A DNA stretch of 30,980 nucleotides from Pseudomonadota bacterium (lineage in GTDB: Bacteria; Pseudomonadota; Alphaproteobacteria; Rhizobiales; Rhizobiaceae), in NCBI GenBank assembly GCA_023444445.1, contig JAEXMK010000195.1, positions 1 to 30,980 of the forward strand, given 5' to 3'. The position numbers were made by a program, and so were the translations under genes. Below are positions 9,049 to 16,567 of the stretch, one piece after another; position 1 is the first letter of the stretch; each line of letters opens with the position of its first letter. A model generated the notes under the pieces. It saw only the letters and a program-made list of their open reading frames with translations, was not told where the DNA came from and did not search any database.

Positions 9049-9204
9049 TCATAATCCAGCGCTGGAACCGCACACCGTTTCCACGGCGTTCCTGTGATTC
9101 TCCCACAGCGCCATGCCTATATTCCAGGCCAGCGCCAGGCAAACAAGCCCGCAGAAAACGGCCATAGCGGAAAAATCGAAGCATATCAGGCATGCCTCCT
9201 CCAT
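9049..9204 (-). CDS. Candidate small single-pass membrane protein (51 aa)
   Basis: An unrecognised short frame on the minus strand from ATG 9204 to TGA. Residues about 12-34 (SAMAVFCGLVCLALAWNIGM) form one strongly hydrophobic helix, followed by a polar, charged tail (WENHRNAVETVCG). Third codon positions are mostly G or C, as in neighbouring genes, which supports coding. The difficulty is the start. A strong GGAGGAGG lies inside codons 2-4 and is well placed for an ATG at 9184 in another frame, whose product is not hydrophobic and has poorer codon use. It is convergent with lldD and divergent from the MarR-GNAT gene. It could be spurious, and conservation would decide. Confidence 0.35.
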   Translation of the reverse strand: MEEACLICFDFSAMAVFCGLVCLALAWNIGMALWENHRNAVETVCGSSAGL

Positions 9205-9334
9205 AGCCGGATAATTAACACCCGCACACGTCGCGGGTGAATTCCACCGCACGATATCCAATTACTGACAAGGGCGGTGCCCTAACCATCGTCGGTGCCC
9301 CCGGGGTAGCAGATTGCCCGCATCCAAGCAGAAA

Positions 9335-9374
9335 GCCAAGTTTTTGCGACAGTCGCAAGCTTGGCAAGCCAAGC
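9335..9374. repeat. Nested palindromes upstream of the MarR-GNAT gene
   Basis: Two adjacent perfect inverted repeats are TTGCGA-CAG-TCGCAA (9344-9358) and GCTTGGC-AA-GCCAAGC (9359-9374). A further GCCAAG at 9335-9340 can pair with CTTGGC at 9360-9365 around the first palindrome, giving an alternative 12-bp stem with a small internal loop. They lie over and just upstream of the predicted -35 box, so binding sites for a dimeric repressor or activator are likelier than a transcribed hairpin. Confidence 0.55.
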
Positions 9375-9389
9375 GAATGTGACTATAGT
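9361..9389 (+). promoter_or_regulatory. Predicted sigma-70-type promoter of the MarR-GNAT gene
   Basis: TTGGCA (9361-9366) and TATAGT (9384-9389) are separated by exactly 17 bp, close to the housekeeping consensus. Transcription would start near 9396, giving a leader of about 22 nt before GTG 9418. This makes the in-frame TTG at 9361 unsuitable as a translation start. Confidence 0.6.
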
Positions 9390-9406
9390 TGCAGGATGCA
9401 ACTGTA
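9384..9406. promoter_or_regulatory. MarR-type operator overlapping the -10 box
   Basis: AGTTGCA (9387-9393), spacer GGA, then TGCAACT (9397-9403) form a perfect 7-bp-arm palindrome. After one mismatch on each side the outer bases TA/TA also match. It covers the -10 and predicted start of transcription of the MarR-family gene, the usual place for autorepression. Binding by this particular regulator is inferred. Confidence 0.6.
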
Positions 9407-9417
9407 TTGGATTGAAC

Positions 9418-10359
9418 GTGCCCGAACAATTTCCCTCCATAAACGACATCCGCTCCACCTCGCGCCAGCTCGTGCGCGCGCTTGGTTTCATGGGGGGTGA
9501 TTTTGCCGGCACCGATTTGCCGCCTTCGGCAGTTCATGCCCTGATCGAGATCGAGGCATGCCCCGGCATCACGGCAAAGGATATCGGAAAGCTGTTGCAG
9601 CTAGAGAAATCCAGCGTCAGCCGCATGCTGCGCAAGCTCATTCTGTCGGGCGACATTGTCGGGCAGACGGACGATGTAGACAGCCGCATAAAGCGATTGA
9701 GTCTCACGCGACAGGGCGAGGAGAAGGTCAGCGCCATCAATGGCTTTGCGAACCGTCAGGTATCGGGGGCTTTGGCGCAACTGACGTCTGCGGATGCTCG
9801 CACCATTCTCGAAGGGCTTCGCCTTTACGCTGGAGCGCTGGGAGCAAGGGCCGGCACGCCGGCTTCCACCATCGACATCATACAAGGATACAGGCCTGGC
9901 ATCATTGCCCGCATCACCCAGATGCATGCACTTTATTATGCCCGGACATCCGGCTTTGGCCAGCGTTTCGAATCCGTCGTGGCCGAAGGCCTCGCCGCTT
10001 TCTGCAACCGGCTTGAAAACCCGAAAAACGCGATCTGGGTCGCGATGCGCGGACAGGAAATCATCGGCTCGATCGCCATCGACGGCGAAGATCTTGGGAA
10101 GAACATTGCGCATCTGCGCTGGTTCATCGTTGCTGACGGCATACGCGGCGGCGGTGTCGGACGCAGGCTACTCGCAACCGCCCTCACCTTCGCCGACAAG
10201 GCGGGTTTTGCCGAAACCCATCTATGGACATTCAACGGCCTTCTTGCCGCACGGCATCTTTACGAGAGCCATGGTTTCACATCCACCGAGGAATATCCGG
10301 GCAGCCAATGGGGAAGCGAGGTTCTGGAACAACGCTTTATCCGGCCTCGCCCCGAATGA
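9418..10359 (+). CDS. MarR-family regulator fused to GNAT N-acetyltransferase
   Basis: A protein of 313 residues from GTG 9418. The longer in-frame start at 9361 coincides with the predicted -35 box, so I rejected it. Residues about 1-140 are a MarR winged helix: LPPSAVHALIEIE, GITAKDIGKLLQLEKSSVSRML as the recognition helix region, then the wing DDVDSRIKRLSLT. Residues about 160-310 are a GNAT fold, with AHLRWFIVADGIRGGGVGRRLL as the acetyl-CoA pyrophosphate loop and LYESHGF near the end. Such fusions occur across bacteria, but few have known ligands or acetyl acceptors. It probably controls its own promoter through the palindromes just upstream. The gene converges on the polyol operon with only 13 bp between stops. 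Whether it regulates that operon is unknown. Confidence 0.87.
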   Translation: MPEQFPSINDIRSTSRQLVRALGFMGGDFAGTDLPPSAVHALIEIEACPGITAKDIGKLLQLEKSSVSRMLRKLILSGDIVGQTDDVDSRIKRLSLTRQGEEKVSAINGFANRQVSGALAQLTSADARTILEGLRLYAGALGARAGTPASTIDIIQGYRPGIIARITQMHALYYARTSGFGQRFESVVAEGLAAFCNRLENPKNAIWVAMRGQEIIGSIAIDGEDLGKNIAHLRWFIVADGIRGGGVGRRLLATALTFADKAGFAETHLWTFNGLLAARHLYESHGFTSTEEYPGSQWGSEVLEQRFIRPRPE

Positions 10360-10372
10360 TCTGCCGCAAGCA

Positions 10373-11872
10373 TCACTGCGGCGACCGCAAAGCGCTCCAG
10401 AAGCTCCGCAACTGTCCGGTCAATTCCTGATAGAGACCGTAGCGCCGCCTGTAATGCGATACTCGTTCAGCTTCGGGCTGATAGGCATTTTGAACCCGCG
10501 TCATCGCAGCAACGGCCTCCTCGTAACTCGAGTACAGCCCCGTCGCTACGGCAGCGCCAATCGCCGCACCGAGCGCGCCCGTTTCCCGGGCCTCGGCGAC
10601 GCGGAGGGGAATCTCCAGCACATCCGCCATGATCTGCGGCCAGTGCCGGCTGCGGGAGCCACCGCCGGACATGACGGCGCTTTCCACCGGAAGCCCCGCC
10701 TCTCGCAGAACTCCGATGTGGCGGCGATGCTCAAAACACACGCCCTCGAACAGGGCACGCACCATGTGGCCTTCGCCATGCCAGCCAGCGAGACCATAAA
10801 ACCCGCCACGAAACTCCGGTCCGAGCCGTGAGCCAAAGATGAAAGGGTGAAAGAACGGGTCATCAGCCCGTGGCGTCACGGAACCGACCAGTTCGTTGCA
10901 GCGCTCGAAAGCATGGTCGCCATGGTCGGCGCGGAGGCGATGCACGTACCATTCCAGATTGGCGGCGGAGGTGGCGCTCGATTCAATATTCACATAACGG
11001 TCGCGGCCAAAGGTAGTGACCATGAAAACATCCGGGCTGATGACCGGTTTGTCTGCAAATACCTGGTTGATGCTCCAGGTGCCTGCGATGATGGAGGCCT
11101 CGCCTGCATTGATGACGCCCGAACCCATGGCGCTGGAAACGACATCGAAAAAGCCACCAATGACGGGCGTGCCTTCGGAAAGCCCGGTCAGGCCAGCAGC
11201 CTCCCGCGTTACCTGGCCGACAATATCGGCCGATTCCACGAGACGCGGAAAGAACGCGAAAGCATCTTCGAGGCCGTAGAGTGACAGAAGTTCGCGGTCG
11301 AGCAGCACGTCCGGCAGGGCAAGCAGCCCCGCACCGCTGAGGTCGGAAATATCATTGGCAAGGCAGCCTGTCAGGCGGAAATTGACGAAGTCCTTGCAGA
11401 ACAGCACCGTGCCGGTCTGCTCGTAGAGATCGGGCGCATGCCGTTTCACCCAGGCGAGAAGGGTGGGCGTCTGCGCTGGCCACGGCCGCTGCAGGCAACG
11501 CGCCTGGAACAGACCTCCGCTTTTCCGGTCAAGTTCGGCCGCCATATCGGCGGCGCGACTATCGAGCGACTGGATGCCGAGCAGCGGTTGCCGTTCTTTA
11601 TCCAGAAGGTAGAGACCATTGCCATGGCCGGCGCAGCCCACACCGGCGATGCTGGCTGGATCGACCGCTGATTTTTCCAGAAGCTGGCGGATCGCCTCAC
11701 AACCGTTGCGCCACAACTCCTCTAGATCGCGCTCGACATAGCCGGGCTGCGGATATGTCGAATGCCCGTCGATTGCGTGCTGGGCGATCTGCCGTCCCGC
11801 CGTGTCGAACAACACAGCCTTGATGACCGTGTTCCCGACATCGAGACCCAATATAAGATTTTTCTTAGCCAC
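10373..11872 (-). CDS. FGGY-family carbohydrate kinase (L-xylulose-kinase-like)
   Basis: A protein of 499 residues. GTG 11872 overlaps the stop of the aldolase gene (GTGGCTAA) and places the ATPase phosphate motif GLDVGNTVIKAVLFD at the N-terminus, as usual. Other family features are PQPGYVERDLEELW, GTPVIGGFFDVVSSAMGSG, an adenosine-side segment MSGGGSRSRHWPQIMADVL and ETGALGAAIGA. The PQPG...ERD..ELW and GTPVxGGxFDVVS patterns recall E. coli LyxK (L-xylulose kinase) more than glycerol or erythritol kinase, though this is from memory. It should phosphorylate the imported sugar or polyol with ATP in the cytoplasm. It is the last gene of the eight-gene operon. The window's other FGGY kinase is the separate GlpK. 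The substrate is unresolved. Confidence 0.86.
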   Translation of the reverse strand: MAKKNLILGLDVGNTVIKAVLFDTAGRQIAQHAIDGHSTYPQPGYVERDLEELWRNGCEAIRQLLEKSAVDPASIAGVGCAGHGNGLYLLDKERQPLLGIQSLDSRAADMAAELDRKSGGLFQARCLQRPWPAQTPTLLAWVKRHAPDLYEQTGTVLFCKDFVNFRLTGCLANDISDLSGAGLLALPDVLLDRELLSLYGLEDAFAFFPRLVESADIVGQVTREAAGLTGLSEGTPVIGGFFDVVSSAMGSGVINAGEASIIAGTWSINQVFADKPVISPDVFMVTTFGRDRYVNIESSATSAANLEWYVHRLRADHGDHAFERCNELVGSVTPRADDPFFHPFIFGSRLGPEFRGGFYGLAGWHGEGHMVRALFEGVCFEHRRHIGVLREAGLPVESAVMSGGGSRSRHWPQIMADVLEIPLRVAEARETGALGAAIGAAVATGLYSSYEEAVAAMTRVQNAYQPEAERVSHYRRRYGLYQELTGQLRSFWSALRSPQ

Positions 11873-12713
11873 GATTATAGATGTCCCATGCCTCTTCGCC
11901 GCTCGCACCCTGATGGATGATCGCCATCAAAGCCGCCACCACGGCCTTGGGATTGTCGTGCTGGTAAATGTTGCGGCCATAGACCATTCCGTTCGCACCT
12001 TCGGCCATCAAGGCCGCCGATTTTGCCAGCACATTGCGCAAGTCCTCACGCCCTCCGCCCCGCACCAGCACCGGGCAGCGTGCCGCCTCGATCACCCTAT
12101 GGAAATCCTGCGGATTGCTGGTCGGATCGGCCTTGATGATATCGGCTCCCATTTCCGAGGCAAGGCGTACCAGCGTGACGATCTTCTCGGCGTCGCCATC
12201 CACCTGATATCCGCCCCTGATATCGTTGGGCAGCATCACCAGTGGCTCGATCATCAGCGGCATACCGAAACGATGGCAGTCGGCCCGCACCCGGCTGATA
12301 TTCTCGACACATTGGCGAAACAGTTCCGGTTCGTCCGGCAGCATGAAAAGGTTCACGACGACACAGGCGGCATCCATTTCCAGTGCACCGATGATCGGAT
12401 CATGATAATTCTGAAGCTGCGACCACATGGTTCTGTGACGGGTGGAATTATAGGGATTGCCCATATCGATCCGCATAACGAGGGCCGGCTTGTCGCGCTC
12501 CGGTCTCTGCTGCAGCAGATCCGCCTGCCCATAGGTCATCTGGATCGCATCGGGATGGGCTTCCACCAGCCTCTCGACCGTTTGCGCCATATCCTCCAGC
12601 CCGACAAGAAAGCTCGGCTCGTTGCAAACCCCGTGATCGATGGCCACATCGAGGCAACCGCCATTGCGAAACAGCCGGTTCATGCGTGCCTTTTTTGAAA
12701 TCCGCATCATCAT
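11865..12713 (-). CDS. Class I aldolase of the DeoC/FbaB/LsrF superfamily
   Basis: A protein of 282 residues starting at ATG 12713, which overlaps the preceding stop as ATGA and has AAGGAG just upstream, indicating translational coupling. Family marks are the N-terminal DVAIDHGV, the Schiff-base lysine candidate in ADIIKADPTSN, the phosphate-binding VRGGGR and the closing GRNIYQ. These are typical of FbaB-like and LsrF-like TIM barrels that cleave phosphorylated ketoses or related compounds. In this operon it follows a kinase and a GlpD-like dehydrogenase. The simplest role is cleavage of a ketose phosphate to a C3 phosphate plus an aldehyde, which is an inference. Fructose-bisphosphate aldolase activity, or a thiolase-like activity as in LsrF, are alternatives. 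Confidence 0.8.
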   Translation of the reverse strand: MMMRISKKARMNRLFRNGGCLDVAIDHGVCNEPSFLVGLEDMAQTVERLVEAHPDAIQMTYGQADLLQQRPERDKPALVMRIDMGNPYNSTRHRTMWSQLQNYHDPIIGALEMDAACVVVNLFMLPDEPELFRQCVENISRVRADCHRFGMPLMIEPLVMLPNDIRGGYQVDGDAEKIVTLVRLASEMGADIIKADPTSNPQDFHRVIEAARCPVLVRGGGREDLRNVLAKSAALMAEGANGMVYGRNIYQHDNPKAVVAALMAIIHQGASGEEAWDIYNRG

Positions 12714-14434
12714 GCATTCTCCTTGCATCTGTTTTGAAGCATTGCCGGGGTGACCCCGTAAAAAGTCTCCAGCTCATGGATGAGCCGCTGCCGCTCCAAT
12801 GCGGCCTGGGTGGATGACCAGCCCAGTTCGCGCGCGGCAACACCGAGAATGCCCTCGATCAAGTCCGCGTCGATGAGGCCGGTGATAGCGAGCGTCGTGC
12901 GTCGCAAAATGAGGTCCGTCAGGTGTCGCACATGTTCGCAGCGGATCAGCCAAAGGATTTCCGCGGCCGTCATCGGTGATTTTTCCGAAATGGGCGCGTC
13001 ATCCGCTCGCCCTCGGCAAAAACCCATCGCTTGGAAGGCGCGGGAGCCATAAGCGACGGCCAGATGCTCCGCCCGGCGCCGGCCGATTGAAAACTGTTCC
13101 GCCAGCAAAGCCGAGAGACGTCCGGCACCGGCGGGGAAATTCCTGCCGCCGCCGATCGGGCGGTCCATTGTGCCGGTCAGCCGGTTGCGCCCGAGGAACG
13201 TCAGAACCTCATCGCTTACCTGTTCGCCGAAGGCCCTGAAGGTCGTCCACTTGCCGCCGATCATGCAAAGCTGCGGCGGATCGCCGGCCACACGGTGAAT
13301 GAAATGGCTGCGGGAAATTCTCCCGGTGAAAGCGGCATCGCTGCGCGGCAGCGGGCGTATACCACTGAAACTGAAGACAATGTCGGAGTGATCGATGGTA
13401 ATGCCCGGAAACACCTGCGCGATCGCCTCGAGAATATAATCCCGCTCCTCGGGCTCGCATCGCACCCGCTCGGGACGATCCACCTTGATATCGGTTGACC
13501 CCGCGAGAACCCGGCCGAGATAAGGAAAGAGGATGCAGACGCGGTTATCCGCATTTTCAAAGAAAATCATGTGACCGTTTAACGCTTTGAGGAGCGCATC
13601 ATTGGCGATGATGAGATGTGACCCCTTGGTGCCGGAAACGGTTGGTTTTTGCTTTTCCGCAGCCGGAGCGGCGGAAAGCGTGCCGATAGTTTCGTCTATC
13701 CATGCCCCCGTGGCATTGACGATGATGCGCGGCCGGATGGGCAGCGCATCGTCCGTTTCCTCTGCCCGGAGACGATATTCATCACCATTGCGAATAAGCT
13801 CCGCATAGTTGAGCGCGATGCTTTGCGGCGCATCGGCGGAGGTATCGATCAGCAGTTCCAGCGCAAGTCGCTCCGGCTGGCTTATCCATGCATCGTAATA
13901 GGTGGCGGAATATCTGATCTGAGGGGTGAGGCCCGGCCAGCGCTTCAGCGTCTTGCCGGCACCGCGAAACTCATGGCGCGGCAGGATGCGGTTCTTCCGG
14001 GTGACAAAGTCATAGAGGGTGAGGCCCGCCTTTATGGCGATCGCTCCACGACTGGCGGGCTTGCCGCCGGAACCGAAAAATGTCGCCGCCGCATTGAACA
14101 GGCCGCTGAACAGCGAAAAAATCGGGATCGTCGTCGGCAGCGGCTGCACCATATGTGGCGCAAGTGTCAAAAGAGCATCGCGCTCACGCAAGGATTCTGC
14201 CACGAGGCCGAATTCGCCATTCTCGAGATAACGCAGGCCACCATGGATCATGCGCGAAGGCGCTGCACTGCAGCCGGAGGAAAAATCATTACGCTCGACC
14301 AGGAGCACCCGCAGCCCCTGCAGGGCGAGATCGCGATAGGCCGCGATGCCGTTGATGCCGCCACCGACAACGACGGCGTCGAAATCACCGTCTTGACGGA
14401 TGCGGCGGAGAGCGTCCTCGCGAAAACTGGGCAT
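12710..14434 (-). CDS. GlpD-like FAD-dependent polyol-phosphate dehydrogenase
   Basis: A protein of 574 residues. An in-frame stop lies just upstream of ATG 14434, which fixes the N-terminus, although no good ribosome binding site precedes it. The FAD dinucleotide fold begins VVVGGGINGIAAYRDLALQG. GlpD signatures follow: SRMIHGGLRYLENGEF, TKGSHLIIA, FSFSGIRPL and IGGKWTTFRAFGEQ, plus a C-terminal DAO-type helical domain. The family oxidises glycerol-3-phosphate or related polyol phosphates (for example in erythritol catabolism) at the membrane, passing electrons to quinone. Its place between the aldo/keto reductase and the aldolase, outside the glycerol operon of this window, argues for a polyol phosphate other than glycerol-3-phosphate. 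True GlpD activity cannot be excluded. Confidence 0.84.
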   Translation of the reverse strand: MPSFREDALRRIRQDGDFDAVVVGGGINGIAAYRDLALQGLRVLLVERNDFSSGCSAAPSRMIHGGLRYLENGEFGLVAESLRERDALLTLAPHMVQPLPTTIPIFSLFSGLFNAAATFFGSGGKPASRGAIAIKAGLTLYDFVTRKNRILPRHEFRGAGKTLKRWPGLTPQIRYSATYYDAWISQPERLALELLIDTSADAPQSIALNYAELIRNGDEYRLRAEETDDALPIRPRIIVNATGAWIDETIGTLSAAPAAEKQKPTVSGTKGSHLIIANDALLKALNGHMIFFENADNRVCILFPYLGRVLAGSTDIKVDRPERVRCEPEERDYILEAIAQVFPGITIDHSDIVFSFSGIRPLPRSDAAFTGRISRSHFIHRVAGDPPQLCMIGGKWTTFRAFGEQVSDEVLTFLGRNRLTGTMDRPIGGGRNFPAGAGRLSALLAEQFSIGRRRAEHLAVAYGSRAFQAMGFCRGRADDAPISEKSPMTAAEILWLIRCEHVRHLTDLILRRTTLAITGLIDADLIEGILGVAARELGWSSTQAALERQRLIHELETFYGVTPAMLQNRCKENA

Positions 14435-14545
14435 AGGAATACCGTTCGCTGGCTAATGACCAGCGTCCCAATAGTGTTGATCGTTTGAAGCGACGGGAAA
14501 GACGGGAGGCGAAAATTATGTGCTATTCGCCGGCAACCCCGCCTT

Positions 14546-14553
14546 ACCTCCTT
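14546..14553 (-). promoter_or_regulatory. Strong Shine-Dalgarno with no gene behind it
   Basis: AAGGAGGT lies 3 nt after the aldo/keto reductase stop on the minus strand, in the 122-bp gap before the GlpD-like gene. No ATG or GTG follows at normal distance. The only candidate is a TTG opening a 6-codon frame. The gap also holds GGCGAA/TTCGCC and GCTGG/CCAGC inverted repeats. It may be a gene remnant or a leader peptide. Confidence 0.35.
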
Positions 14554-14556
14554 GTT

Positions 14557-15555
14557 TTAGCTATCGAGTCCGACGAGATGCTCGCTGACACCGGCACTGA
14601 TGAGGGCCAGTTCACTCTCTGTCAGCCGCAGGCGGGCGGCCGCGGCGTTTTCCACCGCCTGTGCCGGATCGCGTGCGCCGCACAGCGAGAACGTTATGCC
14701 CGGCTGGGCAATCGTCCAGGCAATCACCACCTGCGCGACCGAAGCTCCATGCGTGGCCGCCACCGGCTCCAGCACCGCCATCAATCGCGCGATCTTCTGG
14801 CGGTTCGCCTGGCTGAAACGGGGATTGCCATGGCGCTGATCATCATCTGCAAACACCCGTTCGGGCCCGACCTTGCCCGAGAGCAGACCGAGTGCCAGTG
14901 ACGAATAGCTGAGGACGGAGACAGAATTCTTCCGGCAAAGCGGCAGAAGCGTCGCCTCAATATTACGCTTCACCATGGAATATTCTTCCTGAATGGCATC
15001 CAGCGCGCCGGTGGCGATATAGGCCTCAAGATCATCAGGCGAGACGTTGCTTGCACCGATGGAACGGATTTTCCCCTCCTCCTTCAGCCGCACCAAAGCC
15101 TCAACCGTCTCGGAAATCGGCGTCGTGGCGTCCTGCCAGTGGGTGACGTAATGATCGATATAGTCGGTGCCGAGCCGCTTCAGGCTTTCTTCAACCTCGT
15201 AACGGATCGAAGCAGCGCCGAGATAGCGGTGAACGGGTTTGCCATCCTGATGGAAGAAATAGGCGCCCTCGTTCACATGCCAGACCAGCCCGCATTTGGT
15301 GACCAGCACCACCTTGTCGCGCTTCCCCGCAATCGCCTTGCCGACGATGGTTTCCGCAAGCCCCATGCCATAGGCCGGGGCAGTATCGATCAGAGAAATG
15401 CCGGCATCGATGGAGGCCTGGATGGCGGCGATGGACTGCCGCTCATCGGTGCCGCCCCACATCCAGCCGCCAATGGCCCAGGTGCCCAGCCCCACGGCGG
15501 ATGCGCTGATGCCGCTGCCGCCGATCGTCCGGGTCAATATTGCGTTCTCCGTCAC
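14557..15555 (-). CDS. Aldo/keto reductase (AKR11/YhdN-like)
   Basis: A protein of 332 residues starting at GTG 15555, whose last two bases form the regulator's stop codon (GTGA overlap). The AKR barrel shows SAVGLGTWAIGGWMWGGTD near the N-terminus and the catalytic tetrad in DTAPAYGMG (Asp, Tyr), TKCGL (Lys) and THWQD (His). The NADPH-binding C-terminal segment is GARDPAQAVENA. The GTWAIGG.MWGGTDE pattern is that of the AKR11 group (B. subtilis YhdN/IolS). It reduces aldehydes or ketones, or oxidises sugars, with NAD(P)H in the cytoplasm. In this operon it could interconvert the imported sugar with its polyol or dispose of the aldehyde made by the aldolase. This is inferred only from position. 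Confidence 0.86.
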   Translation of the reverse strand: MTENAILTRTIGGSGISASAVGLGTWAIGGWMWGGTDERQSIAAIQASIDAGISLIDTAPAYGMGLAETIVGKAIAGKRDKVVLVTKCGLVWHVNEGAYFFHQDGKPVHRYLGAASIRYEVEESLKRLGTDYIDHYVTHWQDATTPISETVEALVRLKEEGKIRSIGASNVSPDDLEAYIATGALDAIQEEYSMVKRNIEATLLPLCRKNSVSVLSYSSLALGLLSGKVGPERVFADDDQRHGNPRFSQANRQKIARLMAVLEPVAATHGASVAQVVIAWTIAQPGITFSLCGARDPAQAVENAAAARLRLTESELALISAGVSEHLVGLDS

Positions 15556-16526
15556 GACGTTTCCCCTTTCTCTTGATTCAATAAATAACCGGCGATCGCC
15601 TCATCCACGACAAGCGAGGTCAGATAACGGCCGGCAAGCGTGGCCGCCACCGGCCCGGCCTTGATGGCACCCGCCGCCACGCCGATGATATTCGGGCACC
15701 GGGCGAGTTGGCCGGGGTCCAGCGCCACCACGCGCGAATTGAGATCGATTCGTGCCAGCTGCCCATCCGCCATGGTGAGATGCGCCAGAAATTCGCCGGC
15801 AATGCCTACATCCACCAGCGCCTGGCCGCCACGGGCGGCATCCGGCAGAAGATCGTAATAACCGGAGCCCGGAGCCTCCACGGAACCAATGCCGACCAGT
15901 GCCACCTGTGCCTGCCGTGCCAGATCGAAGACTTCGCGGATCGACGCGACATTCATCAGCAGATCGCGCTGTTCCGCGTCCTCCGCGAATAACGGCGCAT
16001 GCAGAAGCGAGGCACTGCCACCAAGCTTTTCCGCAAGCTGCGTGGCAAGATGATTGACGTCCGTATAGTGCTTTCCCTGCACGCCACCGGTCAGCGGCAC
16101 CACCCGCACATCGAAGCGCCGCTCCGTTTCCAGATTATCGACGACGGCGCTCACCGCCTTGCCGCCGGTAATCGCGATCACGTCACCATCCCGGATTGTC
16201 TCCAGCAAATGGTTGGCAGCTACCCGACCGACCATCTGCAGTACCGTTTCCGGGTTGTCGGAGACCGTCGGCGTCACCACCGCCTGCGTGAGGCCAAAAC
16301 GGCGGCTGATCTCGGTTTCGAGATCCACCAGCCGCTGATAGGGACTGGCAATGGTGATCTTCACCATGCCCGCCTTGCGGCCGGCCGCAATCATGCGGTT
16401 CACCGTGGTTTGGGTAAGATTGAGCCGCTCGGCGATCTCCGACTGCTTCACCCCCTCGATGAAATGCAGCACCAGGACGGAATACATCTGCCTCTGTTGA
16501 TCGAAATCGTCCTTGATATCCAGCAT
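15552..16526 (-). CDS. SorC/DeoR-type sugar-responsive transcriptional regulator
   Basis: A protein of 324 residues. ATG 16526 sits behind GGAGAAAG; the open frame runs further upstream only as overlap with the permease gene. Residues about 15-60 carry the SorC helix-turn-helix: VLHFIEGVKQSEIAERLNLT followed by QTTVNRMIAAGRKAGMV. The rest is the SorC sugar-phosphate-binding domain, with DGDVIAITGGKAVSAVVDNL, VVPLTGGVQG and VGIGSVEAPGSGYYDLL. The family includes EryD, DeoR of Bacillus and SorC, and responds to phosphorylated pathway intermediates. Encoded inside the operon, it likely controls the promoter ahead of the binding-protein gene, where a 9-bp-arm inverted repeat is present. Its stop overlaps the start of the reductase gene. 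Confidence 0.87.
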   Translation of the reverse strand: MLDIKDDFDQQRQMYSVLVLHFIEGVKQSEIAERLNLTQTTVNRMIAAGRKAGMVKITIASPYQRLVDLETEISRRFGLTQAVVTPTVSDNPETVLQMVGRVAANHLLETIRDGDVIAITGGKAVSAVVDNLETERRFDVRVVPLTGGVQGKHYTDVNHLATQLAEKLGGSASLLHAPLFAEDAEQRDLLMNVASIREVFDLARQAQVALVGIGSVEAPGSGYYDLLPDAARGGQALVDVGIAGEFLAHLTMADGQLARIDLNSRVVALDPGQLARCPNIIGVAAGAIKAGPVAATLAGRYLTSLVVDEAIAGYLLNQEKGETS

Positions 16527-16567
16527 GATCGTCTTTCTCCAGTTACCCTCGGGCGAGCGAAGGGCGC

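Noticed and set aside
11802..12698. Open frame of 298 codons on the plus strand opposite the aldolase
   Set aside because: The minus strand carries aldolase motifs and coupled start/stop overlaps; the plus frame has none.
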